DNA of 64,000 bases. Origin: Bacillus sp. PK3_68. GTDB lineage: Bacteria > Bacillota > Bacilli > Bacillales > Domibacillaceae. The notes under the pieces were generated by a model that saw only the letters and a program-made list of their open reading frames with translations, had not been told where the DNA came from and searched no databases. The stretch lies in assembly GCF_003600835.1 (NCBI RefSeq), contig NZ_NQYC01000001.1:2899001-2963000 (forward strand). Reading direction: 5' to 3'. How positions within the stretch are numbered: the first letter of the stretch is position 1; each line of letters begins with the position of its first letter. This document shows, piece by piece, positions 43,198 to 53,306 of the stretch. The translations under genes and the position numbers were made by a program.

Positions 43198-45861
43198 ATG
43201 AGAAAAGTGATTAAATGGAAATGGCCTATTACGGTGGGGATCATTGTATTGACAGCCGTTCTCTTTGTCCTGGCACCTAACCTAACAAAACAGGCGGAGA
43301 AAGCAGGCACATTTCAGTTGCCAGATGATGCTGCTTCTCAGCGGGCGACCGAGATATTAGAGAAAGCAGGAGCGGGGGAAGAAACAATATCGCTTGTTTT
43401 CCCGTTAAAGGAAAAGCTTAATGAAGCATCTAGGAAGGAGATAGCCCAAACAGTAGATGATCTAAACAAGCTGGGTACTCCTGTAAAGGAGGTACTTAAT
43501 CCTTTCGAGAATAAAGATTTGGAAGAGCAGCTAGTGTCTGAGGACAAAAAAACAGTGCTCGTTCCAATCACAGTAGATGGCACAGATGAAGAAGTGAATG
43601 ACCTTGCGGAAAACATACGTTCAAAAGTGGTACCAAAAGATCGAACGGTTTATTTGACGGGAGAGGCGATCATTAATCATGATGTGAACGTGAGTGCTCA
43701 GGAAGGTTTGAAGCGAACAGAAGTCATTACAGTTGTTCTGATTTTTGGTTTGCTGCTGGCGGTATTCCGCTCATTTGTTACGCCATTTATCCCACTGCTT
43801 GCTGTCGGCATTACGTACTTGCTCAGCCAATCATTCGTCGCCTTTTTTATTGACTGGTTTGGCTTCCCGGTATCAAACTATACCCAAATTTTCTTAGTGG
43901 CTGTTCTTTTCGGTATCGGAACAGATTACTGTATTTTATTGCTGAGCCGGTATAAAGAAGAGCTATTTGCCGGACATACAGTCGAGGAAGCGATAGTAAA
44001 CACATATAAAACAGCGGGAAGAACATTGTTAATCAGCGGATTAGCTGTATTTATCGGGTTTTCTGCCATCGGTTTTGCACAATTTCCTATCTTTAAATCA
44101 GCTGTTGGCGTCGCTGTTGGCATCATCGTGTTGCTGTTTGTGTTATTTACAATCATGCCGTTCTTTATGGCGGTGCTGAAGGATAAATTGTTCTGGCCTT
44201 CAAAGAAATCAGCTGCTCATCACGATAGCAAGATTTGGATCTTATTCAGTTCGTTATCTGTTAAACGGCCGCTTTTATCTATGCTTGTCGTAGCTGTGAT
44301 AGCCGTTCCGCTACTGTTTACGTACGATAATGACCAGTCTTATAACACCGTGGAGGAAATTGGCAGTGACTATGAATCTGTTAAAGGGCTGAATGCGATT
44401 GAAAAAGGCTTTGGAAAAGGAGATTCCTTGCCCGTACAAGTGATTCTGAAGCACAAGAAAGATATAGTAACAGAAGAAACGGTTCCTTATATAGAATCCA
44501 TTAGCAGGGAGATAGAAAAAGTGAAGGGCGTTAAAGAAGTGCGTACCATCACTCGCCCGACCGGCAAGGTTATTAAAGATTTATACGTTGATCAGCAGCT
44601 TGGTCAGCTAGCTGAAGGTGTAACGAAAGCACAAGAGGGGCTTGGTGAAGTCCAGGGCGGATTAACAAAAGTACAAAATGGACTTAATGAAGTGACGAAG
44701 CAGCTGCCGGCTGGAGATCAAGCATCTGCGGGAGCGGGAGGTCTTGGTGAAGCCGCCAAAGGGCTTGGAAAAATTAATGAACAAATTGGCCTCGTTTCGA
44801 AAGGGCTTCAGCAATCACAAAATATTCCGCAAACCGTTCAACAGTTGGGCATGCTCCAACAGCAGCTTGGCCAAGTACAGCAGGGGATTGGGAATGCTGC
44901 CGGCCAGCTAGAAAACTCCGCAGGTCAAATCAGCCAGTTAAAAGGCGGGTTAACAAAGCTTTCGGAAGGTGTTGGATCTGCTAACAATGGTTTATCAGAA
45001 GTAAAAAAGGGCCTGAATACCGTTTCCTCAATGATGACTAATATGAGCGAATCGAAAGGGCTGCGGGATACGGGAATGTTTATCCCGGAGGGGACACTTG
45101 AAAATAAAGACTTTGAGCAAGTGCTGGACCGGTATACAATCGATCAGCAAACAGGTGTGATGCTTGAGGCAATTCTTTCCGACGATCCGTATTCAACTGA
45201 AGCGATTAAAACGGTTGAAAAAGTGAAGGCAGCCGTACAGCGCGCGGTGACAGGCACACCTTTTGAAAAGGTGGAGACTGCGTATAGCGGAGTATCAAGC
45301 ATGAACAGTGATTTAAAAGAGATTGCTTCTGAAGATTTTACCCGCACCGTAACCATTATGCTTATTAGCTTATTTGTTGTTTTAACCGCCCTGTTTCGGT
45401 CTCTTATCATGCCACTGTATATGATAGGCTCACTATTGCTTACTTATTTTACGTCTGTAGCCGTATCAGAGCTAATTTTCGTTAATTGGCTTGGCTATGA
45501 TGGTATTAGCTGGGCTGTGCCATTCTTCGGCTTTGTCATGCTTGTAGCACTTGGTGTTGATTATTCCATCTTCCTGCTTGACCGCTTCCGTGAAGAAGCA
45601 GCAGATGGCGTGACTATCCCGCAGGCAATGGTCAAGTCAATGGCTAAAATGGGTACAGTTATCATTACAGCGGCTGTTATTCTTGCCGGTACGTTTGGGG
45701 CAATGATGCCATCAGGAGTGCTCAGTCTTGTGCAAATTGCTACGATCGTGATCACCGGGCTGCTGCTCTATGGTTTAATTATTTTGCCACTGCTTATCCC
45801 GGCTATTACGGTTTCCTTTGATCGGGGAGTCTGGTGGCCTTTTAAAAGAAAAGAATCATAA
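43198..45861 (+). CDS. ydgH: MMPL-family transporter (YdgH-like)
   Basis: An 887-residue RND/MMPL exporter with two six-helix halves and two external domains. The second external domain contains a long stretch of heptad-like repeats (GLGEVQGGLTKVQNGLNEV and similar, residues about 480-620) forming a coiled coil. Proton-relay Asp/Tyr signatures appear in FGIGTDYCILLLSRYKEE and LGVDYSIFLLDRFREE. It probably exports a lipid-like or toxic compound. Length is close to B. subtilis YdgH. It is co-transcribed with the MarR gene and followed by a strong terminator. Confidence 0.9.
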   Translation: MRKVIKWKWPITVGIIVLTAVLFVLAPNLTKQAEKAGTFQLPDDAASQRATEILEKAGAGEETISLVFPLKEKLNEASRKEIAQTVDDLNKLGTPVKEVLNPFENKDLEEQLVSEDKKTVLVPITVDGTDEEVNDLAENIRSKVVPKDRTVYLTGEAIINHDVNVSAQEGLKRTEVITVVLIFGLLLAVFRSFVTPFIPLLAVGITYLLSQSFVAFFIDWFGFPVSNYTQIFLVAVLFGIGTDYCILLLSRYKEELFAGHTVEEAIVNTYKTAGRTLLISGLAVFIGFSAIGFAQFPIFKSAVGVAVGIIVLLFVLFTIMPFFMAVLKDKLFWPSKKSAAHHDSKIWILFSSLSVKRPLLSMLVVAVIAVPLLFTYDNDQSYNTVEEIGSDYESVKGLNAIEKGFGKGDSLPVQVILKHKKDIVTEETVPYIESISREIEKVKGVKEVRTITRPTGKVIKDLYVDQQLGQLAEGVTKAQEGLGEVQGGLTKVQNGLNEVTKQLPAGDQASAGAGGLGEAAKGLGKINEQIGLVSKGLQQSQNIPQTVQQLGMLQQQLGQVQQGIGNAAGQLENSAGQISQLKGGLTKLSEGVGSANNGLSEVKKGLNTVSSMMTNMSESKGLRDTGMFIPEGTLENKDFEQVLDRYTIDQQTGVMLEAILSDDPYSTEAIKTVEKVKAAVQRAVTGTPFEKVETAYSGVSSMNSDLKEIASEDFTRTVTIMLISLFVVLTALFRSLIMPLYMIGSLLLTYFTSVAVSELIFVNWLGYDGISWAVPFFGFVMLVALGVDYSIFLLDRFREEAADGVTIPQAMVKSMAKMGTVIITAAVILAGTFGAMMPSGVLSLVQIATIVITGLLLYGLIILPLLIPAITVSFDRGVWWPFKRKES

Positions 45862-45869
45862 TAGAAAGA

Positions 45870-45915
45870 AAAGCCGTTGGCAGTCATTATATACATGACT
45901 GCCAACGGCTTTTTA
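45870..45915 (+). terminator. Rho-independent terminator
   Basis: An 18-bp perfect stem (AAGCCGTTGGCAGTCAT and complement) with a short loop and T run ends the MarR-MMPL operon. Confidence 0.92.
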
Positions 45916-46367
45916 GGTGGAATTGAGGTAGCGGCTCTCTCTACAAATGACGAAAAATGTAAAAAATAAAAAGTCGAAATATGAAAATAGCAAAAAAATT
46001 TTGCAGCAAATAAGAAAAGAAAGCAACGAAAACTTGCTGAGAAGTTGAAGGAAAAAAGGATTATTTCCCAGCATTTTTTAGCAAGGGAGAGAAGAAAAAA
46101 CACAAAATCAAGAATAATAGACAGATTGATATGAGTGAATTTATGCATTCTGCTTGTATATAAATACATAAGAAGATGCATAAAGATTAATATGTTAATG
46201 CATGATTAATATTTTAGAATAAAAATGCCCAAAACTACCTTGTCGAATTGCGTTATATAAAAAATGGTACTCACCCACCTGGTTAAACAGCCCACCTTCA
46301 TAAACAGGAAGGAAGAGAAAAGCTACAGCGATCCGTTGTTTTTAAAAGCCTTATTTTAACTGTATTT

Positions 46368-46379
46368 GGAACCGGTTCC
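46368..46379. promoter_or_regulatory. LacI-type operator 1
   Basis: GGAACCGGTTCC is a perfect 12-base palindrome with a central CG, the form bound by LacI/GalR regulators. Its centre is 52 bases (about five helical turns) from operator 2. Confidence 0.7.
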
Positions 46380-46419
46380 CTAAAAATAGTGAAAAAATCG
46401 ATTTTTGTTCCAAAAATGA

Positions 46420-46431
46420 GGAACCGGTTCC
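46420..46431. promoter_or_regulatory. LacI-type operator 2
   Basis: The second exact copy of GGAACCGGTTCC. An unused ribosome site, AGAGGAGG, starts a few bases later. AAAAATCGATTTTT, another palindrome, lies between the two operators. Confidence 0.7.
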
Positions 46432-46547
46432 GGAAGAGGAGGTAAAAATAAGCCCTGGCCGGCTTTAAAAAGGCATCTATTCTTTTTCAATAGAATAGTT
46501 GTTTTCTCTTTTAGCGCATGTTTATTAAACATACATGAATGCAGTGA

Positions 46548-47540
46548 TCAGCCAGGGACAAATCGTTTGTCGACGCTTTCTCTTGGGATAATCTCAAAAC
46601 CTGAATACGTGAGCTTGGGAATTTCTTCTCCGTTAGCTAATTTAATAATGTTTCGGGCCGCTGTTTCTCCGGCTTCGACAAAGTGAAGTTTAACTGTTGT
46701 TAAAGCAGGGTTCATCATCTCTGTAATGCTATACCCGCCAAACCCGGTGACAGATATGTTGGCGGGCACGTGCATGCCTTTCTTATAGGCCGCTTTCACT
46801 GCACCGATAGCAATATCGTCCGTCGCACAAATCAGAGCGGAAGGGAAGTAGCTTTCAAAAACTGCCAGCGCTCCTTTTGCTGCTTCTTCCATAGTAAAGC
46901 CGGTTTCAAAAAAGTGGACCTCGCACCCGTTCGCTTCTCTAACTGCCCGCTTAAAGCCTTCTTTTCTATTCACGCCAATGGCGGTGTTATCCTCGCTGAC
47001 GCCTAAAAAGGCGAGACGCCGATGCCCTTGTTCAATAATATATTTTCCAATAGCATAACCAGCTTCTTCATCGTTGTGGATAAGGCTGTATACTTCCTCA
47101 TGCTGCTGGCCAACTAATAGTATGGGAACATTAATTTCACTAAATGCCTGTAAGTGCGCATCGGTGATTTGTGTTGCCAATAAAATAATACCAGCGACTT
47201 TTTGTTTTGCCAGCATATAGATGCTTTCAATTTCACGCTCTATGTTTTGGTTGGTATTAGAAACGAGCATGTGGCAATTCCATTTTCGTAATTCATTATC
47301 GATGCCAGTCAGGATTTGGGATGTTTCGTACGAATCGAGATGGGGGACGATTGTACCGATCATGTTTGTTTTCTTTGCTTTCAAGCTTTGCGCAAAGGTA
47401 TTTGGTGTGTATCCGGTTTCTTTGATGATTGTTTCGATTCTTTGTTTTGTTTTCTCGCTCACTGACCCGCCGTTTAAATATCTGGATACGGTGCTTTTTG
47501 CTACGCCAGCAAGTTTGGCAATATCTGCAATCGTCTTCAT
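46548..47540 (-). CDS. LacI-family sugar-responsive repressor
   Basis: A 330-residue repressor: LacI helix-turn-helix at residues 1-55 (TIADIAKLAGVAKSTVSRYLNG), hinge helix (TPNTFAQSLKAKK), then a periplasmic-binding-protein-like effector domain (ATDDIAIGAVKAAYKKG, VTGFGG). Similar proteins repress sucrose or other sugar operons. The ATG at 47540 follows AGGAG by seven bases. The residues up to 47576 are upstream. The gene ends next to the orphan operators at 46368-46431, which it most likely binds. No sugar genes remain nearby. Confidence 0.9.
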   Translation of the reverse strand: MKTIADIAKLAGVAKSTVSRYLNGGSVSEKTKQRIETIIKETGYTPNTFAQSLKAKKTNMIGTIVPHLDSYETSQILTGIDNELRKWNCHMLVSNTNQNIEREIESIYMLAKQKVAGIILLATQITDAHLQAFSEINVPILLVGQQHEEVYSLIHNDEEAGYAIGKYIIEQGHRRLAFLGVSEDNTAIGVNRKEGFKRAVREANGCEVHFFETGFTMEEAAKGALAVFESYFPSALICATDDIAIGAVKAAYKKGMHVPANISVTGFGGYSITEMMNPALTTVKLHFVEAGETAARNIIKLANGEEIPKLTYSGFEIIPRESVDKRFVPG

Positions 47541-47668
47541 TTTGCCACTCCTGTTTCCCGGTATATTCGCTCTCATTATACACTATTCCGAAATTAGGCA
47601 GAAAGAATGAATCATAGCTAGGTAGAGACGTTGTCTATACTAGCCTATCAGTTATATTGTATGATAAG

Positions 47669-47709
47669 CGAAAAGAAACCATTTTGAATACAGAACGGTT
47701 TCTTTTCGT
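47669..47709. terminator. Terminator of the DJ-1 family gene
   Basis: CGAAAAGAAACC and GGTTTCTTTTCG form a 12-bp stem around a loop of 16 bases. On the minus strand the tail is T-rich. Confidence 0.7.
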
Positions 47710-47772
47710 GCCATCTGAGTAGCAGCAGGCGTGATAAAAAGTTGGCAAACATTTCAGCTAATAGTCATTTCG

Positions 47773-48354
47773 TTAATAACCCATTAATTCTTTAACTTTC
47801 TCAGCATTGGCTTTAGAAGTCAGCATTTCTAGAAGTATAAAGGCAACTTCCATGGCTGTACCGGGATTTGATGAAGTAATCACATTTTCATCTACCACAA
47901 TGCGATTAGTTGAGATTTGCACTTCATACGTGGCTAATTGTGCTAAACGTTTACTGGAGGGATGATTATAGGTCGTAGCTTTGCGATGTCGTAGTATGCC
48001 GCTATGCGCAAGCGCTAAAGAAGCTACACAAATAGAAGCAATCGGCTTTTTATGTGTATTAAAATGTTGAATGACCTCTTGAAACGTTTCGCTAAATGCA
48101 TCCTCGTAAAAATTCGCCTCTTCAAACCCGCCAGGAATCGCTAATGCATCAAATTCATGTAAATCAATGTCTGCTAATCGTTTTTCCGGGGTGACTCTAA
48201 AGTTCCATGTCGCCTGTAGCTCTGGGTGAAGTCCTGCTGAAATAACCATTGTAGAGCCGTCACCTTCTAATTGATTCCATCCAAGTACGTCTGTAAACAC
48301 ACTGGCCTCGTATGCTTCAAAGCCATTTGCTAATAACAATAATACTTTCTTCAT
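47773..48354 (-). CDS. DJ-1/PfpI family protein
   Basis: A 193-residue protein of the DJ-1/PfpI superfamily. The nucleophile-elbow cysteine is in IASICVASLALAHSG, and the early glutamate is in LLANGFEAYEAS. Such proteins act as glyoxalases/deglycases, proteases or chaperones; which applies is not clear. It diverges from an Lrp-type regulator with a 138-base gap, so the regulator may control it. Confidence 0.8.
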   Translation of the reverse strand: MKKVLLLLANGFEAYEASVFTDVLGWNQLEGDGSTMVISAGLHPELQATWNFRVTPEKRLADIDLHEFDALAIPGGFEEANFYEDAFSETFQEVIQHFNTHKKPIASICVASLALAHSGILRHRKATTYNHPSSKRLAQLATYEVQISTNRIVVDENVITSSNPGTAMEVAFILLEMLTSKANAEKVKELMGY

Positions 48355-48492
48355 TGACTATCGCCTCACTTTCTCACTTCAGTTTAATGGATTTTGATCG
48401 CCTGCTGAATATTATGACAAATGTATTTCTTTGAAATTGCTTTTGTTTTTATGGATAATTCATACAAATACTTCATTTAATAAGGAGAGACT

Positions 48493-48909
48493 ATGGATCA
48501 TATTGATTATGAAATTTTAAAACAGCTAGAACAAAATGCCAAAGTGACGACAAAAGAAATCGCTGCACATGTACACTTATCGGCACCCGCAGTAGCTGAG
48601 CGAATTAAAAAGCTCGAGGAGCAGCAAGTTATCACAGGTTATCAAGCCTTGTTTGATTTAAAAACACTCGATCGTTCAATTGTGGCGCTCGTGTTATTTA
48701 AATCAAATGACTGCAAAAAATTAGCGGAATTTTGTTACAGCCATCCGGATGTGCTTGAATGCTACCGAGTGGCAGGTGAAATCAGCTATATCGCAAAAGT
48801 TGCGACACAATCGGTAGAAACCCTCGAAAGATTTATTGATCAATCGATGCCGTACGGGACACCATCCACAAATATTGTGCTATCCGAGCATAAGAACGCG
48901 ACATTGTAA
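48493..48909 (+). CDS. Lrp/AsnC-family regulator
   Basis: A 138-residue amino-acid-responsive regulator. The N-terminal winged helix is DYEILKQLEQNAKVTTKEIA with VHLSAPAVAERIKKLEEQQVI, and the C-terminal RAM effector domain contains ECYRVAGEISYIAKV. AAGGAGAG precedes the ATG. It diverges from the DJ-1 family gene, a common pairing. Confidence 0.9.
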   Translation: MDHIDYEILKQLEQNAKVTTKEIAAHVHLSAPAVAERIKKLEEQQVITGYQALFDLKTLDRSIVALVLFKSNDCKKLAEFCYSHPDVLECYRVAGEISYIAKVATQSVETLERFIDQSMPYGTPSTNIVLSEHKNATL

Positions 48910-49049
48910 AAGAGGCTTTCTGGTTGTGGGTCAGATCGGCCCATTTATTTTAAAACTATGGAAGAACGCTAGAGTATAAAAATGAGATGGTGTATGATGG
49001 AAAAAAATAAGTGGCACATTTGCTGTCATAGAAATAAGGAGGAGAAAGG

Positions 49050-50267
49050 GTGAAACAATCTGCGCTACAACAATTGCCAGATCAGGAAGCGATAAGGCAG
49101 CCTAATCGATTATGGATGGTTCTTTTGCTTGGTTTGCTGTCTGCATTCGGGCCTTTATCGGTAGATATGTATTTGCCAGCCTTGCCAACTCTAGCGAAGG
49201 ACTTACATGCATCGGCGTCTGTTGCCCAGCTTAGCTTAACTGCTTTTTTAATTGGTCTAGCTTTTGGTCAAGTAATTGCTGGTCCTTTGAGTGATACAAA
49301 TGGAAGACGAAAACCCTTGATGGCCGGCCTTATTATCTTTACTGCTGCTTCTATTCTATGTATAATCATGCCCTCTATTTGGGGCCTTATCGTAATGAGG
49401 TTTATTCAAGGAGCTGCCGCAGCAGCAGGAATTGTTATTTCGCGCGCGGTGATTCGGGATCTTTATTCAGGTTCGGAACTAACGAAGTTTTTTGCCTTAA
49501 CTATGCTTGTTAACGGTGTAGCCCCGATTGCTGCTCCAGTTATCGGAGGACAGCTCCTTTCTTTTGTATCCTGGCCGGGTGTGTTTGGAGTGCTTGCTAT
49601 AGTGGGAGCAGTGACTTTTTTTGCTGTTTTTAGCGGCATGCCTGAAACGCTCTCCGTTGAGCGCAAATCCGCAGGAGGGTTAAAACAGACACTTCTTACG
49701 TTTAAAGTATTAATGATTGATAAAGTGTTTATGGGCTATTGCCTCGTACAAGGGTTTGTGATGGCAGCCATGTTTGCTTACATAGCGGGGTCACCATTTG
49801 TGTTGCAGGATTTTTTTGGATTATCACCGCAAGCCTTTAGTCTATGCTTCGCCATTAATGGCCTGGGAATCGTCATCGCTACTCAGGTTACCGGCCGGCT
49901 TGCCGGGAGGGTCAGCGAATCGGCTTTATTGAAGGCAGGGCTTTTGATGGCGTTATCGGGAAGCGTTTTGATGCTTGCTATGCTTGCGATAGAAGCTCAT
50001 CTCATCGCTGTTCTTATTCCGTTGATCTTTGCGGTATCAAGTGTAGGGGTAGTATCGACCACATGTTTCTCGTTGGCCATGAATAATAAGGAGAAAACAG
50101 CAGGAAGTGCATCAGCGTTTCTCGGACTGATGCCTTATATTTTTGGTGCTGTCGCTGCTCCGCTTGCCGGCATTGGCGCTGGTCACACTACGCTGCCGAT
50201 GGGGATCATTATGGTTGGCTGTCATTTAGCAGCAGTGTTTTCTTATTTTTTCCTATGCCGAAAATAA
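49050..50267 (+). CDS. Bcr/CflA-family MFS drug transporter
   Basis: A 405-residue, twelve-helix drug:proton antiporter of the Bcr/CflA group (bicyclomycin, chloramphenicol and sulfonamide efflux). The family hallmark is FGPLSVDMYLPALP at the end of helix one, followed by motif A (GPLSDTNGRRKPLMAG) and an intact helix-five GVAPIAAPVIGG. It starts with GTG at 49050 after AAGGAGGAG. A terminator follows, shared with the minus-strand DUF2207 gene. Confidence 0.9.
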   Translation: MKQSALQQLPDQEAIRQPNRLWMVLLLGLLSAFGPLSVDMYLPALPTLAKDLHASASVAQLSLTAFLIGLAFGQVIAGPLSDTNGRRKPLMAGLIIFTAASILCIIMPSIWGLIVMRFIQGAAAAAGIVISRAVIRDLYSGSELTKFFALTMLVNGVAPIAAPVIGGQLLSFVSWPGVFGVLAIVGAVTFFAVFSGMPETLSVERKSAGGLKQTLLTFKVLMIDKVFMGYCLVQGFVMAAMFAYIAGSPFVLQDFFGLSPQAFSLCFAINGLGIVIATQVTGRLAGRVSESALLKAGLLMALSGSVLMLAMLAIEAHLIAVLIPLIFAVSSVGVVSTTCFSLAMNNKEKTAGSASAFLGLMPYIFGAVAAPLAGIGAGHTTLPMGIIMVGCHLAAVFSYFFLCRK

Positions 50268-50293
50268 GGCTGCTGGCAAACAGACTTTGCTTA

Positions 50294-50339
50294 CAAAAAA
50301 AGAGATCCAAAAGCAGCTGCTTTTGGATCTCTTTTTTTG
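50294..50339. terminator. Bidirectional terminator
   Basis: AAAAAAAGAGATCCAAAAGCAGCTGCTTTTGG is nearly perfectly palindromic about 50317 and carries A and T runs on the two sides, ending both convergent genes. Confidence 0.9.
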
Positions 50340-50340
50340 T

Positions 50341-52298
50341 TCAATCCGCTCCGCCACCACCACCGCTGTCTCCACCGCCCCCTCCATCACTGCTGAAAAA
50401 TCCGCCTCCATCAAAAGAGCTGTTTCCGGATGAACTATCTGAACTTGCTATTTTGCTCCATTTCCATGTGTCTTCTAAGTAAGAAACAGGGTTGTGATCT
50501 GCTAACAAAAGAAAAGTGAGTGGTGCAGCTGAGAATAACGCTGTTTTGACTTCTGCTGCTTCTTTAAGCAAAGGATGATGTCGTCTGGCTTTCAGGATTA
50601 ATGATCGGATAGCCCATTTATCAAGCTCAGTTTCTGGCAGGGAAACGGGGATTCCATGTTTCCTAATTTGCTTGCGGAATATCCGGATATCCGCATAGAG
50701 AGCCGCTGCTTCACTTGATAATGTCATGCGCGGCGTAAAGAGATAGAGTAAAGTACTTGCGGCGATGAAAAGAGCTATTTGTTTCACCAAGGCTGGATCG
50801 TATAGCATGAGAGCTGCAAGAAACGATACAAGCAAAGAAAGCAGAGAACGCCACCTTTGCGCAGGATTCCGGCAAGCCAGCAAAAATAATCCAAGGCTAA
50901 TGATGGAATAAATAAGCATCGCTGCCGTGGAGAGCGAATCCAGCATGTAACTATAAAGAACGATTAAGTAGATAACTGCAAGCAGTATAGGGACAAGAAG
51001 GCGGATCACTTTGTCTCCCATCAATCGTTCTTCTTTCATGTATTGAAGGGCGGCATGAAACCATTCCTTTTCTCCTTCTTTGAACAAAGAGTGTTTCGTT
51101 CGGTAACTGAGCAGTTGGCGATGGTTGTCTTTTTCTTTTTTCGTTGCTCCGGCTATATTCATCATGGCAAAGGAGGTCCTGCTTTTCTTTCCTAGCTTTT
51201 TAAAAAGCCATAAAATGAGTTGATTTTCATGCGGCGCGAGCAGGTCAGGCGTACGTTTTAGTGTGAACAAAAGCTGATGATCGGGAGCGTCGGGATCATT
51301 TTGAAACCGCTTGGCCGCTTGATCCAGTTTTACTTTGGCAGCCCCTTTCTCAACAAGTGAATATAAAGCGGCAAAATAACCATACCGGTCTTTTTTTCCA
51401 AGGCGATGGATGAAATACAAAACGAGTGGATCTGTGTGGATAAGCTTATTTACATTCCCGCTTCCTCTCAGGTGACACATGCGCAAGATAGCCATCGCAA
51501 GGCAACTAGACCCGGCTAGTGCTGTTAAATAAGGCAGAAGTTGTTGTAGTTGTTCCCGTTTCTGTTCGTTCTCAGCTATTCGCTTTGCCTGTCTTTCTTC
51601 TTGTTCGAGTACTTTTTCCAAGGTGGCTGGAGCAGCTGCTTTTCTCTGTTCAGACATGACTGCAGAAGGAAACAGCAGCCTTGTTTCTGTAAGAGAATAC
51701 ATGGCGGAAGTCGGTGTAGTAAAGCGCACAACGAGTGGTTCCTTATGAATATCCCCTTCTTCGCGATCATGCAAAAAAGCATAGTAGCGGCTTGGTTCTA
51801 TTTCTTGTGGGAACACAAAATCAATCGTTATATGATGAAGGTCTTGATCATGATTGCTGCCAGTCCCGAAAAAAGGAACAACGAGATCGCTATACGTTTC
51901 ATACGATTTTACTGCTCCTTTCAAGCGATAAACGTAAAAGATGGTCTTTTTTTCGTTTTTAGCAGAAAGGGAAGCGTAGTAACTATTATCTTCCTGTGAT
52001 ACGTTAAGCGTCCGCAAGTCTTGTTCGTTTACAAACCCTGGTTTAGCATTTGGATCTACCAGTTCGTATGCATGAAAATTGGTGACTCCTTGGTGATGAT
52101 TTGTCTGTATTGAACGTCTTACTCGGCTATATTCCCCTTGAACGTATACTTAAATACCTCGTTGAGAAGCAAATCGCCATTTGGTTGAATCCATGCGCGA
52201 ATGTCGACTTTATCAATGGTATAGGATTTAGCAAAAGCCGAGGGACTGCAGGCTAGAAAAATCAAAATGGTCAGCACGGGAAGTCGAAGTGTTTTCAA
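50341..52298 (-). pseudogene. DUF2207 secreted/membrane protein, frameshifted as read
   Basis: The intact protein would have about 652 residues: a signal peptide (LPVLTILIFLACSPSAFAKS), a DUF2207 beta domain (YTIDKVDIRAWIQPNGDLLL), membrane helices near the middle, and a Gly/Ser-rich C-terminal tail (FSSDGGGGGDSGGGGG), all typical of the family, whose role is unknown. The N-terminal part stops after FKGNIAE. Adding one base to the CCCC at 52134-52137 (GGGG on the coding strand) gives FKGEYSRVRRSI and joins the remainder. The TTG at 52298 follows AGAGAGGTG. Confidence 0.8.
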
Positions 52299-52583
52299 GT
52301 TTTCACCTCTCTTTCTATAGGAATCTATGTTTCTAATTCCAAATAATAGCATAACTGACAAAATAGAAAATGCAACGAAGGAACTGCTTTGTCTGTAAAA
52401 TAAAAGAGGGTAAAGGTTATTTTGAATGGCCTTTAGGAGAGATATTTATTATCAAATCTTTTGAATAGGGCCGTTTTAGACGTTTATGAGAAGGGTAATT
52501 TTGAGAATAGCTATCTGGAAATAGGCCCACACGGTAAAGTGTCTGGTATGATCCAGAATCAAGCTAGGAAGGGGACCAAAAGA

Positions 52584-53192
52584 ATGGAAAATGTAAAAAC
52601 AGCGATTGTTTATTACAGTTCAACAGGTACAAATTATCAGTTAGCTAAATGGGCGGAAGAAGGAGCCAAAGCGTCAGGTGCTGACGTAAAAGTATTGAAA
52701 GTGCCGGAAATCGCTCCACCAGAGGCGATTGAATCAAATGCAGCCTGGAAAGCTCACCATGAAAAAACAAAGGACGTTCCTAAAGTGACAGTGGACGATC
52801 TTATATGGGCAGATGCCATTATCTTTAGCGTTCCGACCCGGTTCGGAAATGTACCCGGTCAAATGAAGCAATTTTTGGACACAACCGGTGGAGCATGGGC
52901 TAAAGGAAAATTAGCGAACAAAGTAGTCAGTGCAATGACATCTGCTCAAAATCCGCATGGCGGACAAGAACAAACAATCCTGCAATTATACACCTCTATG
53001 TATCATTGGGGAGCGATCATCGCAGCGCCTGGCTACACTGGAGAAGCAGTATTTGCTGCAGGTGGAAATCCTTATGGTACATCAGTCTCCGTGGATCAGG
53101 AAGGGAAAATGAAAGAAGATGTTGAGGAAGCTGTAAAGCATCAAGCAAAGCGGACTGTTATGGTAGCCAAGGCAATAAAAAATGGCCTGTAA
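52584..53192 (+). CDS. Flavodoxin-like NAD(P)H:quinone oxidoreductase (WrbA family)
   Basis: A 202-residue FMN-binding protein of the WrbA type: the phosphate loop is YYSSTGTNYQLAKW, followed by PTRFGNVPGQMKQFLD and TSAQNPHGGQEQTI. It probably reduces quinones by two electrons to limit oxidative stress. AAGGGG precedes the ATG at 52584. The frame reaches back to 52461, but that part does not look like WrbA and lacks a ribosome site. A strong terminator follows. Confidence 0.9.
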   Translation: MENVKTAIVYYSSTGTNYQLAKWAEEGAKASGADVKVLKVPEIAPPEAIESNAAWKAHHEKTKDVPKVTVDDLIWADAIIFSVPTRFGNVPGQMKQFLDTTGGAWAKGKLANKVVSAMTSAQNPHGGQEQTILQLYTSMYHWGAIIAAPGYTGEAVFAAGGNPYGTSVSVDQEGKMKEDVEEAVKHQAKRTVMVAKAIKNGL

Positions 53193-53207
53193 TCACAGAT
53201 AAAAATA

Positions 53208-53254
53208 GGAAAAAGGTTTCCGGAAAATATTCTTTCGGAAACCTTTTTCCTTTT
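53208..53254 (+). terminator. Rho-independent terminator
   Basis: GGAAAAAGGTTTCCG and CGGAAACCTTTTTCC pair perfectly (15 bp) and are followed by a T-rich tail. Confidence 0.9.
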
Positions 53255-53306
53255 AGATAAACCAGCTTAGAGGCTAATCAAATGATCGAGCAGCCATTTT
53301 CGCCGA

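Larger units (their letters stand above)
45916..46547. other. Gene-free stretch with orphan operators
   Basis: 632 bases between the ends of two convergent genes. The first 300 bases are AT-rich and featureless. At 46368-46431 lie two identical palindromes, then AGAGGAGG (46435-46442), a good ribosome site with no gene after it. A hairpin CTATTCTTTTTCAATAGAATAG lies near 46478. This looks like the promoter of an operon whose genes were deleted. Confidence 0.65.

Noticed and set aside
45916-46200. Open frame on the minus strand in the A-rich stretch
   Set aside because: Low-complexity sequence rich in Phe and Leu from A runs; overlaps the MMPL terminator.
52461-52583. N-terminal extension of the WrbA-like gene
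   Set aside because: No family similarity and no ribosome site; AAGGGG supports the ATG at 52584.
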